A DNA stretch of 64,000 nucleotides from Bacillus_P idriensis_A (GTDB lineage: Bacteria; Bacillota; Bacilli; Bacillales; Bacillaceae): positions 1 to 64,000 of the forward strand of contig NZ_JBCMYF010000030.1 of the NCBI RefSeq assembly GCF_050483325.1, read 5' to 3'. A program made the position numbers and the translations under genes. The notes beneath the pieces were generated by a model. That model saw only the letters and a list, made by a program, of their open reading frames with translations, was not told the DNA's origin and did not search any database. Positions 8,153 through 17,216 of the stretch are shown here, piece after piece (position 1 is the stretch's first letter; the number at the start of each line of letters is the position of its first letter).

Positions 8153-8827
8153 ATGAAACGAATTTTAGTAGTGGACGATGATCAGGATATGGTGAAATAT
8201 ATCCTGATTGAGTTAAACCGTGCAGGGTATGACGCAATCCCTGCCTATTCAGGGAAGGAAGCTCTTTCCTTAATAAATGAAACGGCGGTTGACTTAGCTG
8301 TAATTGACATTATGATGCCAGGTTTGGATGGATTCGAAGTAACAAAAGAAATGAAGAGGTTCGGCGATGTACCGGTTATCTTATTAACAGCAAGACATCA
8401 CATAGAAGACAAAGAAAAAGGATTTCAGTCTGGTTCAGATGATTATGTCGTAAAACCATTTGAATTCAAAGAATTATTATATAGAATACAAGCTATTTTA
8501 AGAAGATATCAGAAACCCCAGGATGAGATTCTGATTCTTGGTTCCATTAAAATTGACCGCAGGAGCTATGAGGTTCAGACGGAAAGCGGGACACTGATGC
8601 TTCCGCTTAAAGAATTTGAAGTCCTTCGTCTGCTTGCATCACACCCAAATTCTGTGTTTACACGCGAACAAATTATTGAAAGTGTGTGGGGGATAGACTA
8701 CGCAGGAGATGACCAGACCGTCAATGTTCACATTAAAAGAATCCGCAGCAGACTTGCAAGCAAGGCACCAGACATTCGAATTACAACAGTCCGCGGAGTC
8801 GGGTATAAGCTGGAGGAGCTGACATGA
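8153..8827 (+). CDS. hssR: Haem-response regulator HssR (OmpR family)
   Basis: The 224-residue protein has a receiver domain (acidic pocket DDD at 8-10, phosphoacceptor Asp52 in VIDIMMPG, Lys in VVKPFEFKEL) and an OmpR winged helix (FTREQIIESVWGIDYAGDDQTVNVHIKRIR split over residues 165-200). The DNA-binding half resembles Staphylococcus HssR closely. It should be phosphorylated by HssS and activate hrtBA through the direct repeat at 5838. Its stop codon overlaps the hssS start (ATGA). I found no equivalent repeat upstream of hssR itself. Confidence 0.85.
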   Translation: MKRILVVDDDQDMVKYILIELNRAGYDAIPAYSGKEALSLINETAVDLAVIDIMMPGLDGFEVTKEMKRFGDVPVILLTARHHIEDKEKGFQSGSDDYVVKPFEFKELLYRIQAILRRYQKPQDEILILGSIKIDRRSYEVQTESGTLMLPLKEFEVLRLLASHPNSVFTREQIIESVWGIDYAGDDQTVNVHIKRIRSRLASKAPDIRITTVRGVGYKLEELT

Positions 8828-10206
8828 CCCATTCACTTTATCTGAAATTCGTTTGGTTTACTCTCATTACAATGATCATCAGCAGTTTCACATCATTTTT
8901 TGTGATGAATACGTATTATCACCAGTTTTTGAAAAAAGAAAATGACAAGAAAAATGCAGCAATTGCATCTGAGATGTCCGCATATTTAGGGGGTTTGAAA
9001 ACTGATCAGATGAGTCATGCTTTAAAAATGCTCGGTTTTGCAGGCTATCAGCTTTATATTGAGGATCAAAGCGGTAGCGGTTTTTTTTACGGGGGAGAGT
9101 ACAGGGATAAAACATTGTCCAAAGAAGTCATTTCATCCGTTCTTGATGGTGAAGTTTATCATGGGATGAGAGACTATCCGAGAGAAACGTTTGTGACTGG
9201 TTTTTTTGCGAATGAGCTGAAAAATTCAGTCGGTGTTCAGGTGGAAGCGGATGGTACAAAATATGCTCTCTTTATTCGGCCGAACATTGGAATGCTGTTT
9301 GGAGAGCTTCGGTTATTATTTGGCGGTCTCGCGATCGGTCTTCTGCTCTTAAGCATTTTTGGCATGATGATCGCTGCCAGGAAATTAATCCATCCCATTT
9401 CTCACTTGACCAATGTGACGAAAAAAATGGCTGCTGAATCGTTTGATGAACCGATTAACATTTCGCGCAAAGATGAAATTGGTCAATTAGCTGAAAGTTT
9501 TGATGCGATGCGCCTGCAAATTAAACAGCTGATGACTAAAAGGAAAGAGTTCGTCAACAATGTTTCTCATGACATTCAGTCACCGCTGCATACGATTCAA
9601 AGCTACCTAGTGTTATTGAAAAAGCCCGATGTGACAATAGAAGAACAAATTTCCTATCAGTCCATCATTCAGCAAGAAACGTCCAGACTGTCTGAATTAA
9701 CCAAACAGCTGCTGGCATTAACCGTTTTGGATGAATCGCTTGCGCTTCAAGACAAGGAAATGGTGTCAATCAATAAACAATGGCTGGACACGATTAACCG
9801 GTACAGGTGGAAATTAGAAGAAAAAGAGATGAGTCTCTCACACTCTTTAAAAGCAGAAAAAATAAAAGGAAATCCGTCCTTGCTTCTAACCGTTTGGGAA
9901 AATCTTATTAGTAATGCGGTTAAGTATAGTGAGCAAGGAGGCAGCATCCACATTGAAACCAACAGCCGTGAAGATCAGGTTGCCATCATCATCAGCGACG
10001 ATGGGATTGGTATGTCTGAGGAAGAAAAGAAACAGGCGTTTGAAAGGTTCTATCGTGCAGATAAAGCAAGAACCCGAAAAACGGAAGGGACAGGGCTTGG
10101 TCTTTCCATTGTCAAAGAGATTATTCAGCTGCACCATGGCAGTATTTCAATTAATAGTGAACTGCAAAAAGGGACTTCCATCATGATTTTATTACCTATT
10201 GAGTAA
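8824..10206 (+). CDS. hssS: Haem-sensing histidine kinase HssS
   Basis: The 460-residue membrane kinase has two membrane helices (about 10-30 and 160-185) around a sensor domain of about 130 residues, then HAMP, a dimerisation box with His249 (VNNVSHDIQSP) and a catalytic domain with N-box ENLISNAVKY, DGIGMS and GTGLGLSIVKE. Sensor landmarks YHGMRDYPRETFVTGFF match HssS of Staphylococcus. It detects haem or haem damage and phosphorylates HssR. It overlaps hssR by four bases. Confidence 0.85.
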   Translation: MTHSLYLKFVWFTLITMIISSFTSFFVMNTYYHQFLKKENDKKNAAIASEMSAYLGGLKTDQMSHALKMLGFAGYQLYIEDQSGSGFFYGGEYRDKTLSKEVISSVLDGEVYHGMRDYPRETFVTGFFANELKNSVGVQVEADGTKYALFIRPNIGMLFGELRLLFGGLAIGLLLLSIFGMMIAARKLIHPISHLTNVTKKMAAESFDEPINISRKDEIGQLAESFDAMRLQIKQLMTKRKEFVNNVSHDIQSPLHTIQSYLVLLKKPDVTIEEQISYQSIIQQETSRLSELTKQLLALTVLDESLALQDKEMVSINKQWLDTINRYRWKLEEKEMSLSHSLKAEKIKGNPSLLLTVWENLISNAVKYSEQGGSIHIETNSREDQVAIIISDDGIGMSEEEKKQAFERFYRADKARTRKTEGTGLGLSIVKEIIQLHHGSISINSELQKGTSIMILLPIE

Positions 10207-10458
10207 CGATATTTTTTCAGTTCTATAAATAATAATTATTTGTTCTCATTATGCACCTATTTATAGCTGAAGCATCGTTATTTAATCTATTTTGCCGGTA
10301 TTGGTTTGGACTCAGGTGAATCATTTTTTTTCTTATGATGCTCACTTTGCATAGCACATTTTTTCATAAAAAACCACACTAATAAAATGAAAATTCTGCA
10401 GATTTTAAAGTGTAAATTATGGTAGGATAAGAAAAATTAGATGATAGCTAAATAGGGG

Positions 10459-11712
10459 ATGGGGACCATGCTGGAAGGTAAGATAATTAAATTCTATCGG
10501 GAACATCAAGAATTGAAGCAAAAGGATTTAGGGGAAGGAATTTGCTCCAGTACTCATATCAGTAAAATTGAACGGGGATTAACCGAAGTCTCAGATGAAA
10601 CGATACTATTATTATCTCAGCGGTTAGGGATTACTATGGAACATGAACTTTCAAATTATAGGAGGGTGGAATTATTACTGAAGGATTGGCATGATGCAAT
10701 TGTAAAAAAAATGAAGACAAAGGCGGATAGCATCAAGAATCAGCTCGATGGGATCCATCTGTTACATATCCAGGACTTCAACCGCTCTTATACGCTTGTG
10801 CTTACAAGATACTATTTATCTATTGGAGAGTTCCAATCTGCCGAGAATCTTATAAAAGAGATGGAGGTTTGGAATGGTCTATCTGATTATGAGGAAAATA
10901 TGCTCCTGCACATAAAGGGGATTTTCCAGCTTACGGTAAAATACGACTATGTCAGCGCGATTTCATTTCTCGGACGGATAAGCATGGAGTATGAATCCAA
11001 TCAGGAATACTATTATGATCTGGCAATGGCCTACAGTGCACTTAATTCGCGGGTTCTCGCTTTTTTTAATGCGAGTAAGGCACTGTCATTTTTTACAAAA
11101 ATACGCAGTTTTTCCCGTATCATTGAAACGGAAATGCTTATGCTCATTCAGCTTGAACAATCGGAGGATTACGATTTTTTAAGCAGTGAATATCATCGAT
11201 TGATCGATATGACAGGTGACTATGGACTCGATCATCAAAAAGCGATGCTGCATCATAATCTCGGCTATCTGAATCTGCGGCATGGCTATTTCGAAATGTC
11301 TGCAGAATATTATAAAAAATCGATGGATGCACGTGCTTCAACGGATCCCAAGTATGTGGGGTCTCTGGAAGGGTATATAAATTCCATGACTAAAGAAGGG
11401 AAGACCCCAAAGGATCAACTTCTAAAGATGGTAGAAAAAGGATTAGATTTATGCAGGGAATTTTCAGATCCGACGTTTCATCATCTCTTTACCATGCATA
11501 CCTACTCAATTTCAGGTGATGAGGAGAATTATTACCGCTATCTTGAGTGTGAGGCGTTTCCTCACTTTTATAAAATGGGCTATGTAATGACTAAAGAGTT
11601 TTATGCCGTAAAACTATATGATTATTATATGGCCAAAAACGATTTGGCGAATGCGAATCGATATGCAGGGACATTGGTGGATAAATTCAGGAGAAACAAT
11701 CAGTTTGTTTGA
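10459..11712 (+). CDS. RNPP-like regulator: XRE helix-turn-helix plus TPR repeats
   Basis: The 417-residue protein has an N-terminal XRE domain (residues 6-62: KDLGEGICSSTHISKIERG) and a long helical C-terminal part with TPR-like repeats (LHHNLGYLNLRHGYFEMSAEYY and others). This architecture and length are those of NprR/PlcR/Rap-type regulators of Bacillus, which bind short secreted peptides re-imported by the Opp permease. It starts at ATG 10459. A 41-codon ORF with its own ribosome site follows 15 bases after the stop, where RNPP genes usually carry their signal peptide gene. Target genes are unknown. Confidence 0.75.
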   Translation: MGTMLEGKIIKFYREHQELKQKDLGEGICSSTHISKIERGLTEVSDETILLLSQRLGITMEHELSNYRRVELLLKDWHDAIVKKMKTKADSIKNQLDGIHLLHIQDFNRSYTLVLTRYYLSIGEFQSAENLIKEMEVWNGLSDYEENMLLHIKGIFQLTVKYDYVSAISFLGRISMEYESNQEYYYDLAMAYSALNSRVLAFFNASKALSFFTKIRSFSRIIETEMLMLIQLEQSEDYDFLSSEYHRLIDMTGDYGLDHQKAMLHHNLGYLNLRHGYFEMSAEYYKKSMDARASTDPKYVGSLEGYINSMTKEGKTPKDQLLKMVEKGLDLCREFSDPTFHHLFTMHTYSISGDEENYYRYLECEAFPHFYKMGYVMTKEFYAVKLYDYYMAKNDLANANRYAGTLVDKFRRNNQFV

Positions 11713-11727
11713 AAGGATAGGTCAGAT

Positions 11728-11853
11728 ATGTGGCTGCTGGAATTTGATGCATATTTTGAAAAGCGTTATTTAACCCGGATCAACCAAAATGCACATGCGA
11801 TCTTTCTAATCATTAAAAAGAAATCTTGCAGCACTAAACGCATTTATTGCTGA
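11728..11853 (+). CDS. Small ORF (41 aa) after the RNPP regulator
   Basis: ATG 11728 is preceded by GAAAGGATAG at good spacing and opens a 41-codon frame that begins MWLLEFDAYFEKRYL and ends KKKSCSTKRIYC. It lies 15 bases downstream of the RNPP-like gene. It has a hydrophobic stretch AHAIFLII followed by a basic tail, but no ordinary N-terminal signal peptide, so it is not a typical NprX/Phr precursor. A 16-bp hairpin follows at 11868. It may be a peptide cofactor or chance. Confidence 0.35.
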   Translation: MWLLEFDAYFEKRYLTRINQNAHAIFLIIKKKSCSTKRIYC

Positions 11854-11867
11854 ATTTTTCAATTTAG

Positions 11868-11906
11868 CCTATTCCGAAAACATTGAAAATATGTTTTCGG
11901 AATAGG
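11868..11906. terminator. 16-bp perfect hairpin between convergent genes
   Basis: The arms 11868-11883 and 11891-11906 are perfect complements around a 7-base loop. It separates the rightward RNPP operon from the leftward protease gene and probably stops both transcripts, although neither side has a clean T-run. Confidence 0.6.
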
Positions 11907-11924
11907 CGGTTAATCCTGCTTTGT

Positions 11925-14900
11925 TTAACGTAATCCGTAAGCTTTAATGATTTCTTGAGAGATTTTATTCCCTGCATTGTCCCACGCGCTTGTTCGAAGT
12001 GAAACAGATTCAGCATTCTTTGGATTTTGGATTGTTGCTGTAAATTTGTCGTGATCTCTAGTAAGTTTCACTTTCTTCCATGATTTTCCTTCATTGAATG
12101 ATACTTCAATTGCCGCACCATCCACATTGCCGTATCCAATTGCATCCGCCACTTTTCCTACAGAAAGTTCAAGATTTGTTGGACGGTTTGCTAAAGCATC
12201 CCCATTTACATCTGTGTCCACCTTGTAATCAAGAGTAAGGAATGGAAGATTGTATCTCCAGGTCTCTGACTCTTCTGACCAGAAGGTCCATTCCGTATGA
12301 GTGCGGACCGATGTATTCCAGCGGTTTTCATCACGCTTAGCATCTGTTATAAATCTGAATTGAGTGCGTTCTGGAGGAGCTGCATCAAATGCATAGATGG
12401 CCTGGCCTTTTCCTTCTTTCAATAATGTATCTCCCTTGTACAATTTTGTTGTCTGATTTTGAACAGATACATTATAGTCGGTTCCGCCGGTATTTCCTGT
12501 TCCCGCGTCAGCCCATGCAGGAACGTTAATCATGAGAGAGTTACCTTGGCGTTCGGGCTCCCAATAACCTTGTCCCAAACTTGGACGGACTACAGGGGAG
12601 AACCAGTTTTCTGTTAATTTTTGACCAGTGGCATAACTGACTAATGGCTGACGAATCTCCCATGTTGCATCAAGCACATTTGCTTGATGGTACCAGCTTG
12701 TATCCGCTATTGCAGAAACATATTCAGTCCTTGCCTTTGGTAAAGATAGTCTTTGCAGGAAGCCAACCGCTCCATTTGTATGCGGGCGCAAGTCATACCT
12801 GAATTCTCCGCCTTCTGTTTCAATATGGGAATTGTATCGAGTATCGATTGCTGCCAAATCTTTATTTTTAGGTGCATAATTCAAATCCTTTGGTATAAAA
12901 CCTTTATGGACATCCATAAGATCATATAGGTAAGGAGAATTTACTGTTCCTTCCACTTGAAGCTTCACATTTCCTGAACGAACCGCTTTTACTAACTTGT
13001 CACCTTCAGCTTTACTGATCCCTGCAACTGCAAGAGGGTTGTCGGTATAATCAGCGGTACCAGCATATTGACTGAATTCTTTATCCCCATTGTTGACAAT
13101 AATTAATAGTTTTGCACCGGCAGCAGCTGCAGCAGTAGCTTGATCGGAAACGGACACCTCTTCATTTCGATCTACCACAACGGCTTTACCTTTTGCTTTA
13201 AGGCGATCGAAGTCCGCTGTTTTGCCTTCCCCGGCATAAACGGCAGAGAGATTATATTTTCCGTCTAAAAATGTACTTCCTGCAAATGGAATCTCATCTA
13301 GTTCTTTGCCTTTAAAATGAATGCTCAGCAGCGGTTTTGTCAGACGCCAGCGAGTGAGCTGCTCAAAATATCCCGTCTTGACTTCTTTTGTTGGAGCAGC
13401 GTACATCTTATCGATCCAAACCGGCAGCAAATAGAGACTTGTCATCGGCATATCTCCAAGAGTTTGGTGATATTCCATACGCCTGTAATTTGCTTCAGCT
13501 TTTTTCGGTACCTCTGCAGTTATTTCTTTAGCTTTACTTGCATCAAGTTCCACTGTTTTTGGACCATTAAGTTTCACTTCCGGATTTCCTACAAGTGCAA
13601 CACCAGCATGATCAGTTTCCGCATCCACATCCATCAGGGACATCGCGGAATAGATGCCCGGCGGCAAGCGAAGCTCTAATGATCCATTAACAGCAAAAAC
13701 CTCAGGTTCCATATTCTCACTGAATAATACTGCATATGCAAGTCCAGGGGAGCCGTCACGGTCTGTTGCTTTTAATGTAAGTGGATATCTTTCCTCTTCC
13801 TTGACCATTGCCATGGTTGTGTGAACAGCCTTTTCACCGCCTATATTTGCTGTTAGAAATCCTTGATAACGCGAGCCTGTTTCACCAAGTGCCGGATCAA
13901 GCGTAACGTTTACGTCTGCAGAGCCATTAGCAGGGACTGTGACGGTTTTTGAAGAAAGGTTTAACATCCCGGCTGGAGCTTCTTTACCCTCAGCGTCAGT
14001 AAATGCTGCTTCCAACTCTATTGTTATGTCATCGTTACTATCATTAGTATAAGTAACGACCTTATCAACAGGAGCTGCTTGATCATGTGGCCATTTGAAA
14101 TAGCCGAATGATAAAGAACCTGTTGCTCTCAGCTTTGTTTCCAAAGCGGCAGCGACGTCAGCACGTCCTGTTCCTGCGTGAAAAGGCTGGTAATCCTCCA
14201 GCTTTTTAGTTGTGTTCATCAAAGCCTCTTTAATGGCTTTACCATCCCAGTCAGGAAACTTCTCTGCTAAAATGGCGGCGGCACCGGCGACATGAGGTGT
14301 AGCCATGGATGTTCCATCTTTACTAGTGTAATATCCGCTGCCAGATGCAAATTGGGATCGGGCTGCAGCGATTCCTACTCCAGGAGCGGATAAGTCAGGT
14401 TTTAGTTCCATATTTCCATAGCGTGGTCCTTTTGAAGAGAAATAAGCAAGGCGATCCAATTTATCTACAGCTCCAACGGTGAGGGCTGAATCTGCAGCAC
14501 CTGGTGAACCGATGGTGCCTTCGCCGCCTCTATTGCCTGCAGCGATTACAAATAGGGTGCCATTTTCTTCACTAAGCCTATTTACTGCTTGAGACATTGG
14601 GTCAGTCCCATCTCCTGGCTCGCTGGTTCCCAGACTCATGTTGACAATCTTCGCATTCTCTGAAGCCCATTCCATCCCGTCAATAATCCAGGAGTCTTGT
14701 CCAGAACCTTGATCATTCAATACTTTCCCTACTAGTAAGCGTGCATCAGGAGCTACGCCTTTGGATTTTCCATCCGCTGCACCCGTTCCGAGCACAGTGG
14801 AGGCAACATGTGTTCCGTGACCGTTTACGTCATTCACTTCTTCGCCAGGTACAAAGCTAACCGCTTCATCCAATTGATCAACAATGTCAGGGTGGCCAGA

Positions 14901-15650
14901 GTCAATTCCAGTGTCAAGCACCGCAACCTTTACTCCTTTACCTGTAAAGCCTGCTTCCCATGCTGTGTGTGAACCGATTTGAGGGACACTTTGATGAAGG
15001 GCTGTTTCTGCACGGCCATCCAGCCAGATTTTTTCTACACCATATTCAAAGAGTGGAGATTTTGCAGGTTCTTTCTTTTCGCTATTAATTGTGACATCTT
15101 CCCAGAATGTTTCCGCTTCCTTTTTATCAGTTGAAAGGGCAGCACCATTAATACTTTCCAGGTCCAGCACTTTTTCCGATCCTTTAGGAGCCACTTTTTT
15201 AGCGTTTGCTTTAGCTTTTGACTCTTTGTATTCGACAATGACCGGCATGGATGCAAGGTTCTTGTCATCATACCCATATTCAATCAGCTTAGTAATATTA
15301 AATAAGTCCTTATCCAGTTTGTCTGCTGCGAGGTAAGGCATGGTTGAGTTTGGAAATACGAAAGTTTCCTCCCCAATGGTCATGACCCTGACTCCATCCC
15401 CATTCTTTTGGGTTTGCTCCACATTGATGATATATTTCCCATTCTTAAGGGTTGTCACTTTAACAACATCCCCAGTAATAAGCGTAATGGCGTGTTCCCC
15501 AGTTCCATTATTGCCTAATGAAGCAGAGGGGTTATCCAATACGGTCCTATTAGTGGAAGCGCCAAGAGCATTTACCTGAAAAATTGAACCTGACATCACC
15601 GCAGCGGCAATTGACCCAGCTATAAGCGTCTTCATTTTTAGCTTTTTCAT
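11925..15650 (-). CDS. Large secreted S8 (subtilisin-family) serine protease
   Basis: The precursor is about 1241 residues from ATG 15650. A signal peptide (KKLKMKTLIAGSIAAAVMSG) leads a prodomain containing ITLITGDVVKV, as in large actinobacterial S8 peptidases. The catalytic triad is Asp246 (VAVLDTGID), His278 (NGHGTHVAS) and Ser448 (DGTSMATPHVAG). A protease-associated-like segment (KAVVVDRNEEVSVSDQA) and several beta-rich domains follow. The frame extends upstream to 15845, but AGGAG seven bases before 15650 and the signal peptide fix the start. It is extracellular and probably degrades proteins for nutrition. It is monocistronic, with a leader of about 200 bases. Confidence 0.9.
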   Translation of the reverse strand: MKKLKMKTLIAGSIAAAVMSGSIFQVNALGASTNRTVLDNPSASLGNNGTGEHAITLITGDVVKVTTLKNGKYIINVEQTQKNGDGVRVMTIGEETFVFPNSTMPYLAADKLDKDLFNITKLIEYGYDDKNLASMPVIVEYKESKAKANAKKVAPKGSEKVLDLESINGAALSTDKKEAETFWEDVTINSEKKEPAKSPLFEYGVEKIWLDGRAETALHQSVPQIGSHTAWEAGFTGKGVKVAVLDTGIDSGHPDIVDQLDEAVSFVPGEEVNDVNGHGTHVASTVLGTGAADGKSKGVAPDARLLVGKVLNDQGSGQDSWIIDGMEWASENAKIVNMSLGTSEPGDGTDPMSQAVNRLSEENGTLFVIAAGNRGGEGTIGSPGAADSALTVGAVDKLDRLAYFSSKGPRYGNMELKPDLSAPGVGIAAARSQFASGSGYYTSKDGTSMATPHVAGAAAILAEKFPDWDGKAIKEALMNTTKKLEDYQPFHAGTGRADVAAALETKLRATGSLSFGYFKWPHDQAAPVDKVVTYTNDSNDDITIELEAAFTDAEGKEAPAGMLNLSSKTVTVPANGSADVNVTLDPALGETGSRYQGFLTANIGGEKAVHTTMAMVKEEERYPLTLKATDRDGSPGLAYAVLFSENMEPEVFAVNGSLELRLPPGIYSAMSLMDVDAETDHAGVALVGNPEVKLNGPKTVELDASKAKEITAEVPKKAEANYRRMEYHQTLGDMPMTSLYLLPVWIDKMYAAPTKEVKTGYFEQLTRWRLTKPLLSIHFKGKELDEIPFAGSTFLDGKYNLSAVYAGEGKTADFDRLKAKGKAVVVDRNEEVSVSDQATAAAAAGAKLLIIVNNGDKEFSQYAGTADYTDNPLAVAGISKAEGDKLVKAVRSGNVKLQVEGTVNSPYLYDLMDVHKGFIPKDLNYAPKNKDLAAIDTRYNSHIETEGGEFRYDLRPHTNGAVGFLQRLSLPKARTEYVSAIADTSWYHQANVLDATWEIRQPLVSYATGQKLTENWFSPVVRPSLGQGYWEPERQGNSLMINVPAWADAGTGNTGGTDYNVSVQNQTTKLYKGDTLLKEGKGQAIYAFDAAPPERTQFRFITDAKRDENRWNTSVRTHTEWTFWSEESETWRYNLPFLTLDYKVDTDVNGDALANRPTNLELSVGKVADAIGYGNVDGAAIEVSFNEGKSWKKVKLTRDHDKFTATIQNPKNAESVSLRTSAWDNAGNKISQEIIKAYGLR

Positions 15651-15760
15651 TAACATTCTCCTATTCTGTGAAGGAAATAATAGGTAAGGCCATTGTGAAA
15701 ATTCATGATGAGGTAAAAATAAGAAGTTATGTAGTCTTCTACTAGAATCAGACTTGCCAT
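15650..15760 (-). CDS. Possible 36-codon leader ORF coupled to the protease
   Basis: On the minus strand AGGAGGTG stands two bases from ATG 15760, opening a 36-codon frame (MASLILVEDYITSYFYLIMN...) that ends with TAA at 15652-15650, sharing one base with the protease start codon. TAATG overlaps of this type allow translational coupling. The ribosome site is closer to the ATG than usual, so translation is uncertain. Confidence 0.35.
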   Translation of the reverse strand: MASLILVEDYITSYFYLIMNFHNGLTYYFLHRIGEC

Positions 15761-15860
15761 CACCTCCTAAAATGAGCGGGGGAATTCTATTAGTAAATAA
15801 AAAGATAGTGTATATCTCTTGATGAGGTGTGTACTGCAGAAACATGATGGGATTAGTAGA

Positions 15861-15889
15861 ATTGTAAGGCCAACCAAAAAGATTGACAA
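15861..15889 (-). promoter_or_regulatory. Sigma-A promoter of the S8 protease
   Basis: On the minus strand TTGTCA (15889-15884), a 17-base spacer and TACAAT (15866-15861) form a good sigma-A promoter. It implies an untranslated leader of about 200 bases before the protease start at 15650. Confidence 0.55.
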
Positions 15890-16120
15890 ATGGTGTTTTG
15901 TAAGGGTCTTATGGCCTGCATAATGGGAGAGTATATGGAAAAAACGGCGGAAATAACCGAAGGAATATACCAAAACTACTAAAATTAGTAACAGGCGCTT
16001 GGGGTTTTAGCCTGCTGGATAAAAAATATAACTGGAGATTCATAGAAAATTACCGCTTTATCACAGCAGGGCTGAGGCATACTCGAGTAGAATTTATCTG
16101 TAAAACCAAACTATATAGAA
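15890..16120. other. Divergent intergenic region
   Basis: This interval lies between the protease promoter and the serine hydrolase gene. I see no further gene or clear operator in it. Confidence 0.4.
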
Positions 16121-17176
16121 ATGAGAAGTGAAATGAGCGCCTATCTGCATAAAATAAAATTAAGTATGGATCAGCAGCATATTCCCGGATTGGGGCTGGC
16201 GATTTTCAAAGAAGGAAAAATAGCCGGCAGCAAGGAGTTTGGTGTATTAGAAGCAGGCACTTCAAACATGGTTACTTCAAACACTCCGTTTCATGCCTGC
16301 TCAATTAGTAAAATGATGACTGCTATTGGCAGTCTGCGTCTAGTCCAGGCAGGGATTTTGGAGTTAGAAGAAGATGTGAACAAGTATTTAACTTCATGGC
16401 AGATTCCTGAAAATCACTTTACAAGGCATAAAAAGGTGACGCTGCGAAATTTGCTTTCACATCAAGGAGGCTTTATAGATCCAGCAGGAAGCTTTGACAT
16501 GTATCAGGAACAGGATGCTCTTCCGACTATGCTTGATATATTTAAAGGGAAAACCCGTTACAATCCTGAGCCTCTGCAAGTTTCTTACGTACCTCAAAGT
16601 AAGTTTTCCTATACAGATGCAGGTTATTGTGTGATTGAGCAAATGATAGAAGATGTGACTGGAGAGTCATTTACCGCTGTAATGGAGAAGCAGGTAATAT
16701 CGCCTTTGGGGCTAAAAGACACATTATTTTGGAATTATTATGATCAAACAAAGACACTACAGTTAACTGCAGCTGCCGGGCATAGCAAGTATGGACAAAC
16801 TGTCGAGGGAAAGCGGGCTTATTATCCGTATCCCGCAGGCTCAGGTTTATGGTCAACACCATCTGACCTAACGAATTTAGCACTCGCGGTTACGGATTCA
16901 TGGAATGGGATAACGAATTCGATCCTTGATCAAGAGTTGGCTCGGTTGATGTTAACAGGTTTTGGAAGTGAGCAGGCTGCAGGCCTCGGTGTGTTTCTTA
17001 TGAACGATAAAAGAGGGCCATTTTTTGTCTCAAAAGGATGGGGAGTTGGTTTTCAGAGTAAACTGATTGCTTATCCGAGAATGCAAAGCGGGATTGCTGT
17101 CATGATCAATGCTGATCCCGGAAAGCCGCAAAATGAATCATTGGTGGGGCAAATTATAGATGAATTGGTTCTTTGA
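16121..17176 (+). CDS. Beta-lactamase-like serine hydrolase (class C / penicillin-binding type)
   Basis: The 351-residue protein carries the SxxK motif Ser61-Ile-Ser-Lys64 (HACSISKMM), a tyrosine motif YTDAGY near residue 168, and KGWGVGF in the position of the KTG box. It belongs to the AmpC/esterase family that hydrolyses amides or esters. No signal peptide is visible, so it is probably cytoplasmic, which argues against beta-lactam resistance. ATG 16121 and ATG 16133 are both possible starts; the second has GAGAAG in front. An acetyltransferase gene follows within 40 bases. Confidence 0.8.
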   Translation: MRSEMSAYLHKIKLSMDQQHIPGLGLAIFKEGKIAGSKEFGVLEAGTSNMVTSNTPFHACSISKMMTAIGSLRLVQAGILELEEDVNKYLTSWQIPENHFTRHKKVTLRNLLSHQGGFIDPAGSFDMYQEQDALPTMLDIFKGKTRYNPEPLQVSYVPQSKFSYTDAGYCVIEQMIEDVTGESFTAVMEKQVISPLGLKDTLFWNYYDQTKTLQLTAAAGHSKYGQTVEGKRAYYPYPAGSGLWSTPSDLTNLALAVTDSWNGITNSILDQELARLMLTGFGSEQAAGLGVFLMNDKRGPFFVSKGWGVGFQSKLIAYPRMQSGIAVMINADPGKPQNESLVGQIIDELVL

Positions 17177-17216
17177 TAGAAGGATAATCAAAATGTTGAA
17201 ATAAGATAAAAGCTGA

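Noticed and set aside
15657..15845. N-terminal extension of the S8 protease up to 15845
   Set aside because: The signal peptide and the AGGAG site place the start at 15650; the extension reads through the leader.
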